Positions 13,480 to 25,600 of a DNA stretch of 64,000 nucleotides are shown here, piece after piece (the first letter of the stretch is position 1; the number at the start of each line of letters is the position of its first letter). Source of the stretch: Hirsutella rhossiliensis. Its lineage: Eukaryota > Ascomycota > Sordariomycetes > Hypocreales > Ophiocordycipitaceae. Location: positions 8,370,001-8,434,000 of the forward strand of contig NW_025408667.1 in the NCBI RefSeq assembly GCF_020360975.1, read 5' to 3'. The notes under the pieces are model-generated. The model had not been told where the DNA came from. It did no database searches and saw only the letters and a program-made list of their open reading frames with translations. The position numbers were made by a program, and so were the translations under genes.

Positions 13480-13930
13480 AGGGCCGTGGTACCGTTCAAC
13501 CTTGCCGATAGACCAATGGCTTCAATAGGGACTTCCTTACAGGTAATCCCTAGCATCTTGGCCTCGGTTTGAAATTCCGTTGAGGCGAAGTTCGTACCTG
13601 CATCGTGGGTAACAACGTCCGGGGTCCTTGGTACGTATCGATCCATAAGCAGCGGAGGGCTTCCCAAGTGTCCTTTGTTGATAGGGACTTCAGGAACCTA
13701 GCCCGTGGAAAGCAGTAGCAGAATCGACGACATGTAAGACAGGGCGGCTAATTAAGTACATCACATCGACAAAAATTTCATAGTTGAATTCATGGTCATC
13801 TTTAGGCTGAATTTAAACCTACGAGGCTCTCGTCCGTGTAGTTGGCAGTGATGACAGAATTTGCCGATTTCCTCTAGCCGTTGCTGTTCGACTTCGTGGC
13901 CGGCCCGGGTTAGCAGCTTGAATAGGCGAT
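13407..13930 (-). pseudogene. Copia A integrase, frameshifted
   Basis: The zinc-binding end (GHEVEQQ...CHHC), a first catalytic Asp in FVDVMYL near 13,770, a second in THDAGTNFASTEFQ near 13,590 and a Glu in KVERYHGPLRRAFE near 13,490 can all be read, giving the DD35E set of a Copia integrase. They are spread over several reading frames, with indels near 13,690 and 13,530 among others. One of these is the open frame 13,667-13,407, which loses the family pattern after EVPIEAIG. The enzyme would insert the element cDNA and generate the 5 bp duplication seen at this copy's own ends, so it must have been supplied by another copy. Confidence 0.88.
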
Positions 13931-14930
13931 CTGTAGCGGGGTGCCCGAAACGGCGATGTAGGCGACGTAGTTCCCTTCTGTAAGAAAAAGGCTCTGTTCT
14001 TGCTTGCTAAGATGAAACCAAGGATGTCCCCATTTGCGTATAATAGGGATGCGGGTCTCGCCTTGGATAAGTTCGTCTGTGGTATTATTGAAATAGACGT
14101 GCAGCCTATCCATGTCTGCAAGGCAAAGCAAGAAAGGGGTCGGAGCGTTGAGGACCTGGAAGTCGATCTGTCCAATAGCTGTTCGTACGTTAACATTCCC
14201 TATAGACGATGTTGACTCTCCTTTTCCGAACGTGATGGAAGCTCTTCCGGCTGTCGATTTATCTATAGCAACGGAAGGATCTTCCCGCTGCAGCGCAAGA
14301 TACTGTTGCATACCGACAGTCGAGACGTTGGCTGCACCGGTATCTGGAAGGATGCCTTGAAGCGTCCTGCATACCGGTCCTCAATAAGGAACTGGTTGGA
14401 TGGGGTCTTTGGGGCATTATCGGCGTAGATGTCTTCTCCGGTGACTTGGTGCAAGAAAGCCTGGTCTGTAAGGAACTGCGTTACGTCCTGCAACTGGTCT
14501 TCGTCTTCGTCGTCAAACGGGTCACTAGGGTCAAAGTCGGCTTCCTCGTCCGTATCGGCTCCTTCATATTCCGTGAGGTAGGCAGCGTAGTCCGTAGCTG
14601 TGGCCGTAGACCCACTGAAGTGGCATTGTGAGATATACTGGCTTCGTGACTTACGTCTTTCTTCGTCGGAATGCCTCGTTGACCAACATTCTGGCTTTCC
14701 ACAAACGAAGCACTTCTTCGTCCACTGTCGTTTCTGATCTCGGCTACCTTGTGGGTTCCTCGGGGCCGAAAAGAGGAATATCCGCGGTTCCTACCGTACT
14801 GATTGTACCGTCGGTCCATGTAGTAGCTGTCCGTCGAGGTTGTATATATAGCTTGTCTACTGATAGAGGTCTCGATTGAAGACCGTAAATCAGCAAAAAG
14901 CTCTTCGCACACGCGGGCAGGCTTGAACAA
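13910..14930 (-). pseudogene. Copia A zinc knuckle, protease and pre-integrase region, frameshifted
   Basis: Three pieces lie in different frames. A CCHC-type knuckle (CFVCGKPECWSTRHSDEE) is readable near 14,655-14,715, in a frame with no long ORF. The retropepsin-like active site LPDTGAANVSTVG is readable near 14,310-14,350. It runs straight into the open frame 14,311-13,910, which continues with GKGESTSSIGNVNV and TPFLLCLADMDRLHVYF, typical of the stretch between protease and integrase in fungal Copia. Open frames at 14,930-14,481 and 14,493-14,263 are partly out of phase with these motifs, which shows at least two indels. The knuckle packages element RNA and the protease cuts the polyprotein. 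Confidence 0.85.
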
Positions 14931-15008
14931 TGCGTGTTCAAGTTCTATGACTCCTCGGCAGGCTCGGATAACTGTAGTACGTAAATTATCCTCCTCGATA
15001 CTCAGGGC

Positions 15009-16243
15009 CTAGGGCCTCTGGCAAAGCTGTAGCTTATCAAGTAGCAGCTGAAGAACCTGATGTAGGGTCTTATCACTATGTTCCCTACGGACCCTATCGA
15101 AGGTAGCAGTTGTCCAGTCGGTGTAATAGTGATGATGGTTAACATCGGTGTCGAAATGCGTCTTAACCTTGTGATACGCTATTGCAAATGTATCGTCTTG
15201 ATCGACGTAATGAAGGTAGAAGGTTTCTGCTCGTCCGTTAAGAATCCTAGGAAATACCGCATAGAATTGGGTCTCCCGGATCTGTGCATGGAAGCAGATG
15301 TTGAAAAAGATCTTCATCTTATCGTCAAGGAGGTCGTAGGGCTCGCCTGTGTACTTTTGGTCTTTGTCAAAGGTCTTTAGAAACTGGGCAGAAACGGCGG
15401 GGTCAAGCCGTTCGTTCGAACGGAACGAGGGGCAGGGCCTTGTACGGCTGATGCCCGTCAGGCTGGGTCTGCCTTGAAGGAAATGACTGTAGTAAGGGGG
15501 CTTGGGGAATAGACTTCGTCTGGGTCTGTTGAGTGGGGATGTCTTGGGGAAAGCTTTCCTGGGAAAATGGGGCTTGGAATAAGGTTCCTTGGGGGGTCAT
15601 CTGTTGGGCTTGCTCGGAGGCCTCTGGGGTCCTTGGAAACAACCTGTTGCTGCTGTTGCAAAGCCTGGGCTTGGGTTGTAGGCTGGTCCCTTGGTGACTG
15701 GTCTTGGGTCGGATTTTGGATATTCTCTCGGGAAGAAGGCGTTGCGAGGGCTTGTTGTTGCCAGGAAGCATTTGATCGTACGTCAAATATCTGTTTTGTG
15801 AATTCCTCGGGGTCCCAAGTAGGGAAACTGTCGGCTTCGAGTAGCTTAATCAAGGATCGTTCGATTCGCTGGTGGTTCGTCCCAGTATATACTCCCTTTC
15901 GGCGGAGAACCCGGCGGAGCTCCCGCCGGTATGAAATTTCAACCATAAGGAACATGTCTAGCGTCCATCCTTCAAAGTCTTGTTGGAAAGCATGGAAGAC
16001 TTCATCATCCCACATCTTCTCAAGAGTATAGGCTTTAAGGGCCTTAGCTGCGTACGTGGTTGCATGTATCTCCGTTATATTATCGACTGAGATATCTTTG
16101 AATCGAAGCTGAGGGTCTATAGCGGAAAAATCGGCCGCGAAGTCGGTTCCGCGCATAAATTCCTGAGCAGAAATAGGTTGGCGTAGGCGTACATCTTCTT
16201 GAGGTTGTATAACCCTTATGCCTTCTGTTTGTCCTTGTGACAT
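15009..16243 (-). pseudogene. Copia A Gag, frameshifted
   Basis: Capsid-type polyprotein of the element. The start at 16,243 (MSQGQTEGIRVIQPQED) is the first ATG after the leader. The first 160 or so residues are helical and charged, then comes a Gln/Pro/Ser-rich linker that includes QQQQQ. Phase changes twice: near 15,600, where the linker continues in the frame 15,786-15,403, and near 15,415, where sequence resumes as LDPAVSAQFLKTFDKDQKYT and runs through 15,317-15,009. The second part (FFNICFHAQIRETQFYAVFP, GRAETFYL) resembles the conserved Gag block of fungal Copia elements. A stop at 15,009 ends the frame before the zinc knuckle. Confidence 0.85.
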
Positions 16244-16319
16244 GTTGATTGTTGTGATGTCAAGGCTTTCCTACCGGCTTGGTCTAGTCGGTTCTTGTCG
16301 TGTGTGTAGCATAGACTTC

Positions 16320-16470
16320 TCTCGGGACTATGGTGCAACCTATAGAAATAGGTCTCGCAGGGAATTCTTCAAGGAATCGGGTCTTTCTCTTCCACTTGCA
16401 AACTTCCTCTCTCGGACTGTGGTGCAACCTATAGAAATAGGTCTCGCAGGGAATTCTTCGAGGAAACGGG
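16320..16470 (-). repeat. Duplicated 89 bp-spaced repeat in Copia A leader
   Basis: A 40 bp sequence, TGGTGCAACCTATAGAAATA followed by GGTCTCGCAGGGAATTCTTC, occurs at 16,331-16,370 and again at 16,420-16,459, exactly 89 bp apart and identical. It lies between the 5' LTR and the Gag start, where packaging and primer-related signals of LTR elements normally sit. Confidence 0.92.
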
Positions 16471-16526
16471 GATGCTTTTCGATACCTAACTTTCTGTGGT
16501 TAAACAGACGTTCAACCACTGATCAG

Positions 16527-16811
16527 TGTTGGGTCGTGGGTATTCGTGCTGTGCACAGGGGTGATAGAGAATACGAATCAAAGGTGCTAAAGAGCTATGC
16601 CTGTGACTGTTGTATTGGTAATCTATGAAGAGAAGAGAAAAAGATGAAGAAGAATGAGGGGAAGGAGGAGAAGAAGGAAGGAAGGGAGGAATGAAGGGAG
16701 GCGTGTAACCCCGGTCCGAATGTCTTCCGAGACCCTCCTATAAAGCCTCCTTCTCGCGTAGGGCCAGTAGAGCCCATGTCCCCACATAATGAAGTCCTCC
16801 GCATCTAGACA
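16527..16811 (-). repeat. 5' LTR of Copia A
   Basis: 285 bp, identical by eye to 11,767-12,051, followed by the target duplication GTAAT at 16,812-16,816. The primer-binding site should start just inside it on the minus strand (CTGATCAGTGGTTGAACG, RC of 16,509-16,526). I could not match that to a tRNA with confidence. Confidence 0.96.
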
Positions 16812-19800
16812 GTAATAGTATTTTATCCTTTATTATAATATTATTTAAGCGTCTATAGTTAATAACTAGTTATAGCTTACTATTTTTCTTTAAAATAAAT
16901 ATAACTAGATAGCCTACTTTAGATATTAATATTTATATATATCCTTTTTATAGATTCTTATTAAGGTAGTCGCGTAGCGTTTATAGTTACTTTTCGTTTT
17001 AGTTATAGATTTTATAAAACATCGGCGTTATTCTATCCTTAAGATAAATTTCGTGGTCTTATTAGCTATATTTAAGTAACCTTATCTTAAGTTCTTCTTT
17101 AAAGAGTTTATTATATTTCCGGTATTCCTAAGGGATATTCTTTATTCTATCTTATAGGCTTTATTCTTTCTTTTAAGAGCTAGTTTCTCTTAACTTAAGC
17201 TCTTTATTAATTTATTTAAGGTCTTTTCTTAGAGTAGTAATAACTCTTTAGATCTTTATATTATATCCTTTATTCTATTTATATCGGATACTAGGTTATA
17301 TAGCTATATTAGTTAGTATATAGGTCTTATTAATTAATTTTATTATATCCGCTAGTTTAGTTACTATCTTTATTTATATCGCTAAAGCCTATAATAATTT
17401 ACTTAAATAGTTATCCCTTTTATCTTATTTAGTAGCTAAATTATCGTAAAATTTTACTTTCTCTTAAATCTATTAGTCTTAGAAACTTATATCTTCGTTT
17501 TAATATAGCTAGCTAGTTTTCTAGTTAATTAATAGGTTGCTCTCCTATAGCTATAAAAGCCTTAATATAAGGTTATATTCTTTAATATCTATAATATTAA
17601 AGTTAACTTATTTATTATAGCCCTAGATATTAATATTAAGGTAATTAATCTCTATATTAATAATTCCGTTATTATATTTAAAGGCCTCTCCTTTAATATT
17701 TATAAGTTTATATAGATCTATCTTATATCTCTATATAAGTTAGTAACGATTAATAACTTTAGGTAAAACGTAATTACCTATCGCGCTATAGTCTAAAAGT
17801 ATATATATATAATATCCCGTAATTTAAATATCTAATACTATTTAGTCGCTATAGCTTACTATTGCTATATATAGGGTCCTTAGATCTTATTATATTATAC
17901 TAGTCTATAGCCCTTTTATAGATAGCGTACCCTATTTTTTACTTAGTCCTTATTCGTTTTATTTAGGTATTCTTCTTTAATTTATTATTAGTATTATTTC
18001 TTTATATTTTCGTTATATAGTATTATATTAGGGCTTAAGAGACTAAGTTCTTATAGCTAATTAAAGATTTCTTATTTCTTAACGCTATATTATTTATATT
18101 ATACTACTTTATAGTTAATTATATACTATACTTTATAATTTTATTCGTTTTTATATTAAAGGTTAAGTTTTCGTTTAGCGTCTTTCTATTTTTTATATAG
18201 TATTTCTATATCGATTTTTCCTTAGTTAAATACAGCTTACAGCCTTTATATATATTACTAATAATCTTTTAGTATACTATTATAATATTTATACTATACT
18301 TATACTTTTTTATATTTATAAACTCTATAGTTTAAGTATATATATTTATTATAATCTTCTTTATTATATTTAATTTATTATATAAGTCTTTAAAAGATTA
18401 ATAGTTTAAATACCTTAGAGTAAGTTACGCTATACTATTCCTTTATTTTAGTATATTTATAGATTTTATATATCTCTAAAAGATATCTCGTTAATAAACT
18501 ATAATTATCGCGGTATTTAAGTAGTATACTATAATTAGGTTCTAATAATATAGCTTAGTCGTTTAGGTAGCGTTAATCGATTTTCTAGTAGTTTAGTTTT
18601 ATACTTAAGTAGGGTTTCGAAAGTACTTATCCCTTAAACCTAACTAAGAAGGCGTTATATTATACCTTTATCTAGAAGTATATTATATAATCTAAGTAGA
18701 CGTATAATATCTATAAAATATACTTATAGTACTTATAAGTAAGTAGTATTTATAGATTATCTTTAAATTCTCCTTATAGTTACTATTCTTATTATAGAGC
18801 TATAAAGGTATTAACTATAGCGATAGCTATAGTATAGTCTCCTTTACGTAATACCGGTTAATATTAAATTAGTATAGCTTATTAGTTTTCTATAAGAACT
18901 TAAGGTATTTATTAGGTTCTAATTTTAAGTATTTCTTTAAATTCTTTAAAGTATAGAGCGTGTTCTTTAATTATAGTATTCTCCCTTAGTAGTAAGGGTA
19001 GTAGTATAAGTTTATTCTCGTCTTCCGTTTCTCTAGGTATTTCTTATTTTTTAGAGCTTATATTATCGATACTTTATTATTCCTCTTTAGGTTATTATCT
19101 AAGTTTCGTAAGTATAAGGGCTATATCTATATCTTCTTTATTATATTATTTATAGACTACCTATTATTATTATCGATTTTTATTTTATATATCTTCCTAG
19201 AATTATTTACCGTTCTTCTTAATCTAGTCTTAAGAGACTCCTTTAAGATAGGGGTATTTTAGTTTTATAAATTTAACTTATTTTTATATTTTAAGATCCC
19301 TTTATTATATTATTATAAGGGTTTTCTTTAATAGCTTTAAGAACTATCTAATACTATTTTTATTACTTAAGTATACTATATATTTATTATTATAGTATAT
19401 AGTCTAACTAAGGAGTTTATACTTTAGTTCCTATCTATTAGTAACGTTTAAGTATTTCTTACCTTCTAAGGCTAGTACCTAGTAGGTTTTCTTCTCCTTA
19501 TAAGGTTATTTATATTCTTTAGAGTAATATCTAGGTTTCCTATAGTTAAATACTTTCCTTTACTTTTCTATATTATATTTAGATCTATCTTACCTAGGTT
19601 AGTTATATAGGCATAGGTAATAAGAGTTTCGCGCTTTTTTTTATAGTTAGCGCGTTAGTTAAAGTTATTCTTATAGGAAGGGTTCTAGTTTCCTCTTCCT
19701 TATTTCTTTTCTTAGTATCGCGGGTACTATCTATTATCGATTCGTACTACTATAGTAATATAGTCTAAGAGGTTATTAGGTCGATTTTCCTTATAGAGCT

Positions 19801-20459
19801 TATCCTTAACTTCTTCTTTAAGCCTATTATAGAATCGTAATATAAGAGGTTCGTCGTCTTAATTAAGCTTTAAGGTAACTTAACGGAACCTTATAGTATA
19901 ATCCGATATTAAGATCCTTTATTAAAGTTCTTAAAGTTTTTATTTAGCTTCTTATTCCTTATTAGTTATTCTAAATACCTTTATAATAGCTTCTTTAAAT
20001 CCTTAGAAACTAATAAAGACTTTATCTATCTTATTATCTTATCGCGCTAGTTAGTTATCGAGAAAATCCCTTATAATAGGTCTAAACTAAGTAAGTACTA
20101 TTCTAAATAAATAATTTCCTATATAGAGTACCTTTTTAACTAGGTCTAAGAGTTTAGTAGGGTAAAACTAATAATAGGCCTTAAGTTAGGTAAGAAAGTC
20201 TTAAAGCGTACTATAAGTACTATCGAATAGTCCTAGCTATTTTAGTTTAACTACTTCTCTAAGGTCCTTAACTTATCCGTTACCTCCTTTATTCCTAAGT
20301 AACTATACCTTATATTAAAGGGTAATAATCTTATATATTATATCCTAAGGCGATATAGTAGCTCTAAAGTTAGTTAATCTAGTTTACTATATAAGTATAT
20401 TAATAGTTACGATATTACTTAGAGTAACGCGGTATTATACTAAATAAGAGCTTTTAACG

Positions 20460-20929
20460 TATAATAACTAGTATTATTCTTAAGGGATAAACCTATCGAG
20501 GGGTTTATATTAGTAGATATAATAGGGCGTAGTCTAAGTAATAATAAGTATATTATATTAGTAATAAGTTAGAGGTTATAGACTATAGACTATAACTAGG
20601 TAATTAGAATTAAAGATAGAATCGTAATAAAGATCTATATTAAAAGCTAGAGAGCTATCTATTTAAAGGAGTAAAAGTAGGTAGCTATATATACCTATAG
20701 AGACTATCCTTAGATTACGGTCCTAGCCGTGATCCCCTTTATAGCTTACTATAGCTTACTTATAAGCTATACTCCTAAATAGTAATCTATCTATATAAGG
20801 CTTACTTAGCTTATATACGCTTTAGGTAAGCTAAGCCTAAGTAACTTCTCGTCCTAACTATTATTCTAAGCCGCCTTATTACATAAACGTAGCTAGCTCT
20901 CTTATAGCCCGCTAACTATAGTCGTAATA
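20460..20929 (-). repeat. LTR of Gypsy copy 1 (5' LTR)
   Basis: 470 bp partner of 8,048-8,517. Its outer end GTCGTAATA is followed by the GCTAT duplication (20,930-20,934). Differences from the left LTR are C/T and G/A changes, for example AATAACTAG against AACGACCGG at the end. Confidence 0.93.
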
Positions 20930-22166
20930 GCTATAAGGGCTAAATACTAAAAAAAGAGCCTTTATATAATAGGTCTATAAAGTTAAGTTAAGGCTTATAA
21001 GGAATATACTATATATATATAGTACTATAGGTGCCTTTCTTTTAGTTATAACCCTTAGACTTATTAGCAGCTTATTAAGTATACCTTTTACTTAGAAAAG
21101 CACTTAACTAATAACTATAACTACCTTAGCTATAAAGCTAGCTAAAGCTACTCTTACTTTAAGGTTTAATACTATAACTATAAGAGAAAGCACCTTATAA
21201 CTAATAAGGTATAATATAAAGTTTATAAGGAAATAACTAATACTTATTAGCCTTAGCCTCCTTATACTTATAGGGCCCTTAAAGCCCCTTAAGCCCCTTA
21301 GGCTTAACTATAACCTTATTAGTATTATATAGTATACTACTAATAAGTATAAAATAGCTAACTTATTAATCTTAAAGTAGGCCTTAGAAATAAAAGAAAA
21401 CCTTATCTTATTATAAGAGCCTTACTTTTATAAGATTAATAATAGCTATATCTTTATATAGTATTTAGCCTATAACGTTATAACTTTTATCTTTTCTATT
21501 AAATTTCCTAAGCTTACTAAGAGGCTTAGGGTTATAGCTTATAAGAAGAAGGAAGCTTAAATAAAAGCTAGCCTTAGCTTTAACCTCTTTTATAATCTTA
21601 ATATATAAGCTATAAAGGTAAAAGGTATTAAACCGTTTACCTTTATTAACCTATATAATAAAAAAAAGGTTAAAAGGGCCTTAGCTAGCTAAGGCTAATA
21701 AGGGCCCCTTATAATAAAAAGGCTATTACTAATAGCCTAACTCTTATACTAGCCCTTCCTTTTAATAAGGGACTTTAACTTATACTACCTTTATTAAAAC
21801 CCTTTTATAGAACCCTTTAAGGCTATAAGAATATACCTTTATATTCCTATTTTACTATTATAAAGAAATAATAGGTATAGGTAGGTTCTATAGAATAAGC
21901 TAGTAAAAAGAGTCTCTATAATATAGTCTAAGGGAATAACCTTAAAAGATAAAGACCTCTACTAGATATCTATACCTTCCTTTAGGAAACGTAGGTTAAG
22001 ATAAGCCTATCCTAATAAATATAAATATATATAAAATACGTAAGTTAATTACGAGTAGAACGGATACCCTATTGCCTATTTTAGCCTAGCGGTTTTAAAG
22101 ATATCCGCGATATAAGAATAGGTAGGGCATAGAACATTCTAGTTAAATCTACTACTTATACTAGAA
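20930..22166 (+). mobile_element. Tad1-like LINE, ORF1 end and endonuclease, segment 2 of 3 (RIPped)
   Basis: Plus-strand sequence continuing segment 1. At about 20,990-21,280 it reads like the Cys-rich end of a Tad1-type ORF1, with cysteines mostly mutated, followed by a KEITNTYQP-like tail. At 21,320-21,850 it reads as the apurinic-type endonuclease of ORF2: KYKMANLLILKQALEIKENL, LLQEPYFYKINN, FTFINLYNKKK, then FLLIRDFNLYYLY, the equivalent of the GDFN/HH catalytic block. Stops replace Trp and Gln codons, as RIP predicts. The enzyme would nick the genomic target for target-primed reverse transcription. Gypsy copy 2 interrupts it after TAGAA (22,162-22,166). Confidence 0.8.
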
Positions 22167-22641
22167 TATAACGACCGGTGTTATTCCTAAGGGATAAACC
22201 TATTAAGGGGTTTATATTAGCAGATATAATAGGGCGTGGTCTAAGTAATAATAAGTATATTACGTTAGTAATAAGTTAGAGGTCGTAGACTATAGACTAT
22301 AACTAGGTAATTAAAATTAGAGATAGAATCGTAATAAAGATCTATAATATATTAAAAGCTAGAGAGCTATCTATCTAAAGGAGTAAAAGTAGGTAGCTAT
22401 ATATACCTATAGAGACTATCCTTAGATTACGGTCCTAGCTATAATCCCCTTCGTAGCTTACTATAGCTTACTTATAAGCTATGCTCCTAAGTAATAATCT
22501 ATCTATATAAGGCTTACTTAGCTTACGTACGCTCTAGGTAAGCTAAGCCTAAGTCACTTCTCGTCCTAACTATTATTCCGAGCCGCCTTATTACGTAAAT
22601 ATAGCCGGCTCTCCTATAGCCCGCTAACCGTAGTCGTAATA
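22167..22641 (-). repeat. LTR of Gypsy copy 2 (3' LTR)
   Basis: 475 bp, TATAACGACCGGTG to GTCGTAATA, preceded by TAGAA. The minus-strand polypurine tract lies directly inside it (RC of 22,642-22,658, GGAGGGGAGACATCG). Confidence 0.94.
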
Positions 22642-25600
22642 CGATGTCTCCCCTCCTTTTAGTCTTATCCGTAAGACCTATTACTGCCTTAGCCGCCGTA
22701 TATAAATATACCCTTATCGCGCGTATATATATTCCCTGTTTCGTCCTTTCTATCCCTTAGGATATACTACTAATAGTATATCTAGTCGCGTATTAAAGGA
22801 TCGTTCTTATAAGACCCTTAAGCGTATTTATTTAGCTAAGTCTATTAATCGTTTTAGTTTCGACGTTATACCGTATTCTTTTTATTCGTCGCGCGGCTTC
22901 CGCTATAAAATGCTAGAGAAATCTTCTAAGTATACCGAATATATATAGCGGGGTCGTTCCTATAATACGTCGGGCGTAGCGATTAGCTCCTATAGGTAAC
23001 TTTATTATCCTACCTATTATTTATAGCTAACGTGTTTCCTAGTATCCTAAATAAATCTAGAGTCTAATTAATTAGATAAAGAAGAAGAAATTACTAAGGA
23101 GCGAATATTAAAAGCTTAAGCCGACCTAAATAAAGCCTTAGCTTATTTAGCGTAGCTTCGCCGTTAAAAGCGCTAGCTAAAGATAAAGGGTACCGAGATA
23201 GTCCGTCGGGGCCTTCGTTCCTTAGATAACCTTAATAAGGCTAAGCGCTAAGAATCTAAAGCGGTAGTCGATATTTAGTTTATAGGTAGATTTAATATAA
23301 TTAATTAGAATGCTATTAGTTTATTAGGCGATTTTACGATGCCTAGGGTAGATTTTACTAGTAGAACTATCGAAGTAGAGAACTATAGTAGGTTAAGTGC
23401 TTAAGTAGTTCCTAGGTATTTTCCTCTAGTCTATATCCCTTTTACTTAATAAGGTATTCTTATTACTAACCTTATTTTCTTATATCTAGTATTTATTCGG
23501 CTTTATATTCCTAATTATTATCGACTTCGATTTTTTCCTATAGTTTAGCGTTTCGTAGCGCTAGTTTTAATAATAAGATATAAAATATTAGGTATATCTA
23601 TATTATTATTAGTAGCGAAAGTTCGTAGTTAACTTTTAAAATAGTTTTCTTAACCTTAAACGGTCTAAGTTTCTTAAAATCTAATTTATTACTTAATCGT
23701 TTTATTTTAATATTTCGTTATATAAGGTAGACTATATCTCCCTCTTAAAAGATTAGTCCCTATAATCTTTTCCGATTATAGTAAGTAGATATTCGTTCTC
23801 TAATAAATTAAAGTTCTTATTATATTTCTTTATATAATTTTCGTAGCTAATCTACTTATAGTATTGCTCGTTCCGCTTATAGTCCTTATTAAATAACCTT
23901 AAATACTTCTAGGTTATATCTATAATTAGCGTATACTAGTAAGAGTTTAGTTATTTCCGTAACTAAGCTATTATAAGCTAGTTACGCTATTAGTAGCTAT
24001 TTAACTTAATCGTTTTATTCGTAGCTAATATAGTATCGTAGATATTATTTAAGCGTTTAGTTAAGTCGTTCTATTTATCTATCTATTTATAGGTAATAAG
24101 CTATACTAAGCTTATATTTCGTCCTTAATTATACTATAAGAGCTTACTAAAACTTAGCTATAAACGTACTTCCTTTATTAAAGATAATCTTATTTAGTAG
24201 TCCGTAATTACTAATAATTATTTATAGGAATATATATACTAGCTCTTTTATATTACTTACTTCTTTATACGGTAAAAAGTATCTATACTTCGTTAGTCTA
24301 TCGGTAATAATAAATATACTATCGTATTTAACGTTAGTTATAGGTTCTTTTAACGGTAGTAGCTTTATAATATAGTCGAAAGCTATTAAATCCTATAGTT
24401 TCTCTAGTACTAGTAGCGGTTATAATTCTCCGTATAGTTTATATCGTTTAGCTTTCCTTTATACGTAAAGTTTATATTTTTTAATAACTTATTATACTAC
24501 TTCCTTAAGCTATAGGAAGTTATATTATCGTTTAATCCGTTTTATTATTCTTTAGATTCCTTAGTATCTATATATTAGATATTTATATATATCTTATATA
24601 ACTTTATCTCGTAATTTTAGTAGTATCTAGATTTTATTCTTATATATTAAAACTTCCGAATATTCTATATTATATCCCTTTAATACTTTATATTCTTTTA
24701 TCTATTTTAGGATCTTTTAGTATATCGAGTCGTTAGGTTATACTTTAAATATTATATTTAGCTATCGTTGCTAGTAGTTCCCGTTTTCGTTAATTTCTAG
24801 GAGCTATTCTTTCGCTATAGGTGCCCCTATATTATAGTTATTTCGTCGACTAAGGGTATTAGCTCGACTATTTTCTATTCCTTTTTTATAGATTATTTCG
24901 TAGTCGAATTCTAATAAGTATTCGGACTATTAGATCTATCGTCTATTTAACTATTATATTATTATAAAGTATAAGATATTCTTATAATCTATATAGACCT
25001 TAACTTTATACTTACTTCTAAGAAGGTAGTATCGAAATTCCTTAAAAGCTTAAATAATTATAAGGAATTCTTTATCGTAGATAGGGTAATTAAGTTCTAC
25101 GCTATATAGCTTTTTTAAGTAGAATATAATTAGTCGTAGTCTTCCTTTATCGTCCTTCTATCCGATTTATACTCCTAGAGTAAAGTCTAATATATCGGTT
25201 TCGAGTTCGATTTATTATTCTAGGTTAAAGGTAGTTAAGACTAGTTCTTACGTAATCGTAGCCTTAATATATTCGAAAGCTTCGTTGGCTTTATTATCCT
25301 ATATAAATCCTTTTTCCTTCTTTATTAAGTTATATAGTAGTGCTATAATCTTTCCGAAATCTTTAATAAATCGTCGGTAGTAATTTATAAATCCTAGGAA
25401 ACTTTATATATCCTTAATATTCTTTAGTATTAGCTATTCTTTAACTAAGTTAATCTTATCTTATTATATTTATATCTCTCTTAATAAGATCGTATATCTA
25501 AGGAAGTCTACTTCCTATATATAGAACTTACTTTTCTTTAGTTTAACTAGTAACTTCGTAATCTAAAGTACGCGGTGTACCTTATAGACGTATTCCTTAT

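Larger units (their letters stand above)
11767..16811 (-). mobile_element. Ty1/Copia element A, non-RIPped, recent insertion
   Basis: A 5,045 bp LTR retrotransposon on the minus strand, nested in the RT region of Gypsy copy 1. Its two 285 bp LTRs look identical base for base, start and end TG...CA, and are flanked by GTAAT duplications. The internal order on the minus strand is Gag, zinc knuckle, aspartic protease, integrase, reverse transcriptase, RNase H, which is the Copia order. CpA and TpG are at ordinary levels, in sharp contrast to the host DNA. The coding region is not intact: frameshifts break Gag, protease, integrase and RNase H, and the integrase C-terminus with the N-terminal RT is deleted. 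The element is therefore young yet non-autonomous, and was probably copied by proteins of an intact relative. Confidence 0.96.
8048..20929 (-). mobile_element. Ty3/Gypsy chromovirus copy 1 (RIPped, interrupted by Copia A)
   Basis: Complete LTR element read on the minus strand, about 7.83 kb once the 5,045 bp Copia insert and its 5 bp duplication are subtracted. It is flanked by 470 bp LTRs and by the duplication GCTAT (8,043-8,047 and 20,930-20,934). The LTR ends read TATAACGAC and GTCGTAATA, that is RIPped TG...CA ends with a short inverted repeat. A purine-rich tract on the minus strand directly beside the left LTR (RC of 8,518-8,532) is the polypurine tract, which fixes the orientation. 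The RT catalytic box on the minus strand near 11,500-11,530 reads YLDN instead of YLDD, as expected of a G-to-A change. Gag should lie near 18,900-20,400 and integrase plus chromodomain near 9,300-10,100, by collinearity with copy 2. All frames are broken. Confidence 0.93.

Noticed and set aside
12543..15380. Plus-strand open frames within Copia A
   Set aside because: They are antisense shadows of recognised minus-strand Gag, protease, integrase and RNase H segments.
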